A stretch of 64,000 nucleotides of DNA from Planctomycetota bacterium (GTDB lineage: Bacteria > Planctomycetota > UBA8742 > UBA2392): NCBI GenBank assembly GCA_027493625.1, contig JAOSKM010000002.1, forward strand, positions 1,054,001 through 1,118,000, written 5' to 3'. Of this stretch, positions 63,988 through 64,000 are shown one piece after another. The position numbers and the translations under genes were made by a program. Positions within the stretch are counted from its first letter, which is position 1; each line of letters begins with the position of its first letter. The notes under the pieces are model-generated. The model made no database searches and was not told the DNA's origin. It saw only the letters and a list, made by a program, of their open reading frames with translations.

Positions 63988-64000
63988 TCCACTGCGGGGT

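Overview
The window is about 64 kb of high-G+C (roughly two-thirds G+C), densely coding bacterial DNA. Numerous lipoproteins, a lipid A-type sugar-modification module, an HlyD/ABC exporter and a cbb3 oxidase point to a Gram-negative (diderm), at least microaerobic heterotroph. The mix of genes (MuiA/DUF4139 pair, fused CcoO-CcoP, Ig-like lipoproteins, RAYT/REP sequences) would fit Planctomycetota or a neighbouring phylum. No rRNA or other good phylogenetic marker is present, so this placement is only a guess.

Layout. 1-10.2 kb: a lipoprotein homologue of eukaryotic-type peptidylarginine deiminase, two MuiA-like proteins, and two Ig-domain lipoproteins (one a tandem esterase, one a beta-propeller). 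10.3-15.1 kb: a giant regulator with a sigma54-type AAA+ domain. 15.4-18.4 kb: a cbb3 oxidase operon with an unusual subunit arrangement. 18.4-26.1 kb: a four-gene minus-strand operon (GT39 transferase, DoxX-like membrane protein, phosphatase, secreted protein), then LAB_N and GT2 genes that with GT39 look like an envelope glycolipid modification set. 26.6-33.5 kb: a DEAD-box helicase and a MacB/HlyD-type ABC exporter, divergent from a small heavy-metal-associated (HMA) lipoprotein. 33.6-35.8 kb: katG. 35.8-41.8 kb: a repeat-rich accessory patch with REP hairpins, an integrase remnant, a low-G+C lipoprotein gene, and a RAYT transposase gene split by an IS3-family element. 41.8-53 kb: a beta-oxidation pair, a second RAYT flanked by 41-bp inverted repeats, a heterodimeric ABC exporter and a large secreted protein. 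53.3-59 kb: purM, an A-B-A-B cluster of small beta-rich paralogues, and a GTPase/pyrR/heme-binding operon. 59-64 kb: two paralogous exported proteins, tRNA-Arg(CCT) followed by tandem copies of its own 3' end, and a CBS-Hsp20 stress pair behind a sigma54-type promoter.

The most notable result is a probable selenoprotein module. The HMA lipoprotein at 33046-33441 has two in-frame UGA codons exactly where the metal-binding cysteines should be (GMT-UGA-GTG-UGA-VKS). The divergently transcribed exporter operon includes a permease with one in-frame UGA next to a cysteine, followed by a hairpin at a SECIS-like distance. This suggests a selenocysteine-dependent metal or metalloid handling and export system. 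The selenocysteine machinery itself is not in the window.

Six genes carry apparent one-base indels in G, C or A runs. Their restored products look normal, so these are more likely sequencing or assembly errors than real pseudogenes. Several genes have a -10-like hexamer 6 to 9 bases before the ATG and no Shine-Dalgarno sequence, suggesting leaderless mRNAs.
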